A DNA stretch of 64,000 bases from Hydrangea macrophylla (lineage: Eukaryota > Streptophyta > Magnoliopsida > Cornales > Hydrangeaceae): contig CM066998.1 of NCBI GenBank assembly GCA_033977485.1, forward strand, positions 25,483,501 to 25,547,500, given 5' to 3'. The notes beneath the pieces are model-generated. The model ran no database searches, had not been told where the DNA came from, and was given only the letters and a program-made list of their open reading frames with translations. Position numbers and translations under genes: made by a program. This document shows positions 59,841-64,000 of this stretch, in pieces (the first letter of the stretch is position 1; each line of letters begins with the position of its first letter).

Positions 59841-60415
59841 TTCAATCGATCTAACTTAGTTTGATCGATTGAACTGGAGTAGGATTCGATCGTTTGAGCA
59901 TAGTTTGATCGATCGAACATTTCAGTTTCGATCAATCGAAAACAGTTTGATCGATCGAACACAGCGATGTTCTGCGATCGCAAAAACAAATGGGAAAACG
60001 AAAAGCGAAAGAAAAAAAAACTACAAAAGGGAAATCCTAAGACCAAGGGGACACCCCCTTGGGCTTTTTCTAACAAAATGAAAGACAAAGGACTCGTGGA
60101 GCCTACCTCGGTGTAAAAGGAGACCCGCGGGGTGAGAGGACGTAGAGGATGATTGTGGGGGTGAACTTAGCCGCCAATTGATGTCTAATGTTACGAAATT
60201 GCCGAGTCGCCCCCTCCTCTGTGCTTGAGCGATTGAGTGTGTGAGAGTGAGGGAAATGAAGAGGTGTTCTGCAGACGCCTCGTTTAAAACAGTGCTCAAT
60301 CGATCTAACTCAGTTCGATCGATCGACAGCAAAACTCTCAATCGATTTAAGAACGAGTTCAAGCGCTCGAGCTTGCAGGGGTTTCGATCGATCGAAAGAG
60401 GTTAGATTGATCGAA
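59841..60415 (-). promoter_or_regulatory. Likely internal promoter before the env-like ORF, with two palindrome modules
   Basis: Module 1 (units starting 60295, 60314, 60337, 60358, 60383, 60402; spacings 19, 23, 21, 25, 19) and module 2 (59841, 59860, 59885, 59904, 59927, 59946; spacings 19, 25, 19, 23, 19) are each three doublets of the same 14-bp palindrome as the LTR. Between them on the minus strand lie a TATA-like ttttaaacgag (60281-60290) and a pyrimidine-rich leader. The env-like ATG follows 40 bp after module 2. The arrangement imitates the LTR promoter. Transcription is inferred, not shown. Confidence 0.55.
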
Positions 60416-60739
60416 CTCAAAAACTTATAGAACTTATTGGAGAATTGAACCAAAACACCCCCAACTATCAGACACAGATCTGGACATGCAGAGATACTTA
60501 AAAGCAGTTCACCCACAGACATGTAGGCCAGAATGGACATCACCAAAAGATAAAATTGCAAAGATTTAGTAATAAAAGATTCAAAATGCAGTCAATTTGC
60601 AAAATTATAACTCCCCACGTGATCCGTAGACCTTATTACATAGAAAAACTAAAATAAAAACCAAACTAAAAATCATTTGCCCAGAATTACATTTCAATTG
60701 AGAAAAATGAAAATGACAAAACAAAACTGAAGTGAAACA

Positions 60740-61673
60740 CTAAACTTCCAACACGAAAACTTTTTCTTCTTCCATTGCTTCGAACACCACCAGATCTTCG
60801 AGATTGGACACCAAACTTGACAATTCCCGTTCCCAAAATAATCTGAAAGCGGCAAGAGTGTCATTCAGCATGTCTAGAGTTGCTAGGGAATGAGGTGTGC
60901 ACATGAGAGGAGACTGCAGTGGAGACATAGATAATGGTGTGAAAATTCGCAGTTGTTCTTCCTCTTGCGGTGGGGTGCCAGGAGGCTGCGTGCGAGCCCC
61001 ATGGAACAGCTGATGTGGAAGGAACACCGGAATACCATTGAGAAACATAGTGACAATCCTGGACAAGAAAACGACAAAAGACAAACAAACCGAGATTAAG
61101 ATAACGGAACACAAGAAACAAGGATTAAACACGAAAAGAAAAACAAGGAACAGGAACAAAATAAAAAGAAATGTGACTAAGTTCCAACCTCACTATTGGC
61201 ATAGATTCCCAGAATGCACTAGCTGGTAAGGGGCATTGGAGCCTGAATAGCAGAAAGCTCAGGTACACATAGCGGTATGGGACCAACTCAGGAACAAGGA
61301 AGTCGTCAACAAAAACAAAAACTGCATTGTGACGTTCCGGGACGACATCCTGGAAGTTATGATCTTCCCATGGCTCCCACATATCATCATTTTCCCATTG
61401 TGCCATGAGTGCATCATCCACCATTCTCCCCATGTACAGGTCTTCTTCCTCATCCACATCATCGTCATCATGAAATTCCATATTTTCATATGGATTGATG
61501 TCAAGGAGGGCCGATGGGTATGGAAGGTACCCTTGGACAGCATCAATGAGAGTGTGAGCTTCAGGGTCTTGATGAAGCAAGGGGCAGGGTGTGAGTTCAC
61601 CCTCAGTCCAGGTGCCACAACGACATTCTGAATCAGCCCATGAACCGATAGAATGAACATCGTCACCTCGCAT
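60740..61673 (-). CDS. Acidic two-exon ORF of the Athila element
   Basis: Exon 61673-61188 begins MRGDDVHSIGSWADSECRCG and includes an acidic run (MEFHDDDDVDEEEDLYMGRM). A 129-bp intron (GTTGGAAC ... TTGTCCAG) joins it in frame to exon 61058-60740, which contains MFLNGIPVFLPHQLFHGART and ends in EAMEEEKVFVLEV. Without splicing, the first exon frame simply ends at 61125. The family is not recognised. It lies between integrase and the palindrome-flanked promoter. The donor is weak, so splicing is uncertain. Confidence 0.42.
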
Positions 61674-61837
61674 TTATGCACCTGCAATTGAGTGGTTTAA
61701 GGTAAAGCGGATTAGAACGAGATCACAAACACTAAAAGAATGAACAAAGAATTAAAAACAAAAAAAAAAACAGAGAGAAACTAAAATGCAGGGAAAGATA
61801 AGGAATACAACAACAATATGGAACTCCACTTTGGATT

Positions 61838-63988
61838 TTAAGTGGGAGAATAGTTGGGCTCATCCAGCTGGATGTGCTCAACTTCAGTTTGGAAGTTCTC
61901 CAAGAACGGTTTCAACCTCTGGCCATTGACCTTGAAACTATCATCGTTCTTTGGATTGACGAGCTCAACCACCCCGTGTGAAAAGACAGTTTTTACAATG
62001 AAAGGGCCTGTCCAACGGGAACGGAGCTTTCCTGGGAATAGGTGGAGGCGAGAGTCATACAGCAAAACTTTCTGCCCGGGCTCAAATGATTTACGAAAGA
62101 TTGTACGATTGTGGCGAGCCTTCAACCTTTCCTTATGCAACCTTGCAGATTCATACGCATCTCGTCGTATTTCCTCTAGCTTTGCAAGTTGGAGCTTGCG
62201 TAACTGACCTCCCTCTTGGATATCAAAGTTCAATGAGCGTGTCGCCCAGTAAGCTTTATGCTCAATTTCAACAGGGAGGTGGCAAGCTTTCCCGTAAACC
62301 AATCTATACGGGGACATACCTAGATTCGTCTTGTAGGCAGTACGGTATGCCCATAAAGCGTCGGTCAGCTTGTATGCCTAGTCCTTTCAGTTGGAGCTAA
62401 CCGTCTTTTCGAGAATATGCTTGATTTCTCGGTTAGCCAATTCCGCTTGCCCATTCGACTGTGGATGATAGGCAAGAGGGATTTTATGGTGGACTCCGTA
62501 TTTCTTGAGAAGTGACTCCAAAGGCCTATTGTAGAAATGCTTGCCTTGGTCACTTAGTAAAGCTTTCGGAGTTTCAAAACGAGATAAGATATGCTCTCTT
62601 AGAAAGGACATGATCGTTCTGTGGTCATTGCGTCTCGTTGGTATTGCTTCAACCCATTTTGACACATACTCTACAGCAAGGAGTATGTATTCATAGTTAT
62701 TAGACTTGGGAAATGGGCCCATAAAATCTATGCCCCAATAATCGAATATCTCAATTGTGATGATAGGGGTTAAAGGCAGAGAATTCCTTTTAGAAATAGT
62801 TCCAAGCTTTTGACAGTGTTGGCATGTCTTGCAAAAGGAATACGCATCTTTAAAAATTGTGGGCCAGTAAAAACCGCTTTGTAGAACTTTTTGTGCGGTC
62901 TTCTGTGAAGCGAAGTGGCCACCGCATGCCTCAGAATGGCATGATGCTAAAATTACGGTTATATCCTCATTGGGAACGCAGCGCCTGATAACCTGATCAG
63001 CACAGTACTTGAAAAGATATGGGTCATCAAAAAAGAAATGACGCGCGAACGAGAGGAACCGTTTTCTGTCTTGGTTTGACCAATGATTCGGGGTTTCTCC
63101 CGTGACAAGGTAGTTCACGATATCAGCATACCAAGGCAGACTACTTACTGCCAGTAGCTGTTCATCCGGGGACTCATCCTTAATGGATTGGGATTCAGCA
63201 TTATCGACAAAAGTCAATCGTGACAAATGGTCCGCAACCACATTCTCTACTCCTTTCTTATCTTTGATTATTAGATCAAACTCTTGGAGTAAGAGTATCC
63301 AGCGAATGAGCTGTTATTTAGCGTCTTTCTTAGACAGCAGATACTTGAGGGCCAAGTGATCTGTAAAACAGATGATTGGTGACCCTATCAGATAAGACCT
63401 AAACTTATCCAAGGCGAATACTACAGCCAGCAGCTCCTTTTCAGTAGTTGTATAATTCATTTGAGCTTCATTCAAAGTTTGGCTGGCATAGTATATCACA
63501 TATGGCTTACTGTCCTTTCTCTGGCCTAGGACCGCGCCAATGACGTAATCACTAGCATCGCACATTAATTCGAAAGGCAAACTCCAGTCGGGTGCCTATA
63601 TTATAGGTGCGGTGGTGAGGAGCTCTTTTAGATCCTCGAAGGACTTTTGGCAACTTTCTGACCACTCGAATGGTGCATCTTTGACAAGAAATTGACAAAG
63701 AGGTCGAGAGATTGCACTGAAGTTCTGGATAAACCGACGATAAAATCCCGCAAGCCCCAAGAACGAACGGATGTCTCTCACTGTACGGGGGACAGGTAGA
63801 TTTGAGATTATGTCGATTTTGGCCTTATCCACTTGGATTCCTTCATCGGAGATTATATGACCGAGGACTATTCCCTTGGTCACCATAAAGTGACACTTTT
63901 CCCAATTGAAAACTAGGTGTTTATCCTCACATCGCATTAATACATGCTCGAGATTGCTGAGGCAATCTTCAAAGCTATGGCCAAACAT
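61838..63988 (-). pseudogene. Athila pol: end of RT, RNase H and integrase
   Basis: A single frame enters from beyond the window. RT thumb residues (FVFNW-like LVFNWEKCHFMVTKGIVLGH; SFLGLAGFYRRFIQNFSAIS) lead to RNase H (FELMCDASDYVIGAVLGQ; NYTTTEKELLAVVFALDKFR). Integrase then has an HHCC finger (HSEACGGHFASQKTAQ ... CKTCQHC) and all three catalytic positions: WGIDFMGPFP, LLSDQGKHFYN and NGQAELANREIK. The C-terminus is Athila-specific. Stops at 63596, 63314, 62387 and 62378 interrupt it, with no frameshift. The RT catalytic motif lies outside the window. Confidence 0.93.
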
Positions 63989-64000
63989 TGAAAAATCATC

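Larger units (their letters stand above)
54569..64000 (-). mobile_element. Athila-type Ty3/gypsy element, minus strand, cut by the window end
   Basis: Reading right to left: end of RT, RNase H, integrase (61838-63988), a two-exon acidic ORF, a palindrome-flanked likely promoter, an env-like ORF (58332-59801), 3' untranslated region, polypurine tract (56206-56215, ttgggggttg on the minus strand) and 3' LTR (54569-56205). The integrase C-terminus ([31 protein letters not shown]) is diagnostic of Athila. The rest, including the 5' LTR and gag, lies beyond 64000. The left flank pentamer is ACAGT; the duplication cannot be tested. Confidence 0.9.

Overview
The window is nuclear DNA from a flowering plant, most likely a eudicot. 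It is built almost entirely of nested LTR retrotransposons, with one island of low-copy sequence at about 34.4-50.3 kb. The evidence is long LTRs bounded by TG...CA with 5-bp target duplications, plant-type Tat/Ogre, Athila and copia proteins, MITEs, a TRIM, and spliced exons of a plant RNA-dependent RNA polymerase. I cannot name the species.

Layout. (1) 91-21830 is a giant Ty3/gypsy element of the Tat/Ogre type (element A). Its order is 5' LTR 91-4600, primer site 4604, leader with a 51-bp tandem repeat, gag, protease, RT, two RNase H domains, integrase, two antisense genes (a plant-mobile-domain gene and a DUF7745-like gene), minisatellites, polypurine tract and 3' LTR 18540-21830. The 5' LTR carries a nested Athila-type solo LTR (2470-4055, duplication ACTAG). 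(2) Element A sits, with duplication ATGAC, inside the 3' untranslated region of an older relative (element B: 1-90, 21836-24230, LTR 24231-27566). Element B has no antisense genes. (3) 27567-34440 holds an interrupted unknown reading frame, a solo LTR (28082-30495), a minus-strand Tat-type LTR piece, another LTR start and AT-rich DNA. (4) 34.4-46.5 kb holds an RNA-dependent RNA polymerase pseudogene split by a solo LTR (37572-40215, duplication TGTCA), a 298-bp TRIM and a tandem pair of CCHC zinc-knuckle genes. (5) 46.5-48.5 kb holds three foldback or MITE elements. (6) 50.3-52.5 kb is the 5' end of a copia element on the minus strand. (7) 52.5-54.4 kb is an Athila relic on the plus strand. 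(8) 54569 to the window end is a minus-strand Athila element: LTR, env-like ORF, a two-exon acidic ORF, integrase, RNase H and the end of RT.

Almost every retroelement reading frame is broken by in-frame stops or frameshifts, so none looks autonomous as it stands.

The most unusual signal is in the promoters. Four unrelated LTR families here (Ogre-type, Athila-type, a TGTAACACC-type family and copia) each carry a cluster of short perfect or near-perfect palindromes upstream of the LTR TATA box. The palindrome sequence differs between families, but in each family palindromes come in pairs whose centres are 19-22 bp apart, two DNA helical turns. In Athila-type LTRs the unit is three doublets (19 bp within, about 25 bp between), repeated once upstream of the TATA box and once about 420 bp downstream. 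The same modules recur inside the elements next to likely internal promoters: in front of the Ogre antisense gene and of the Athila env-like gene.
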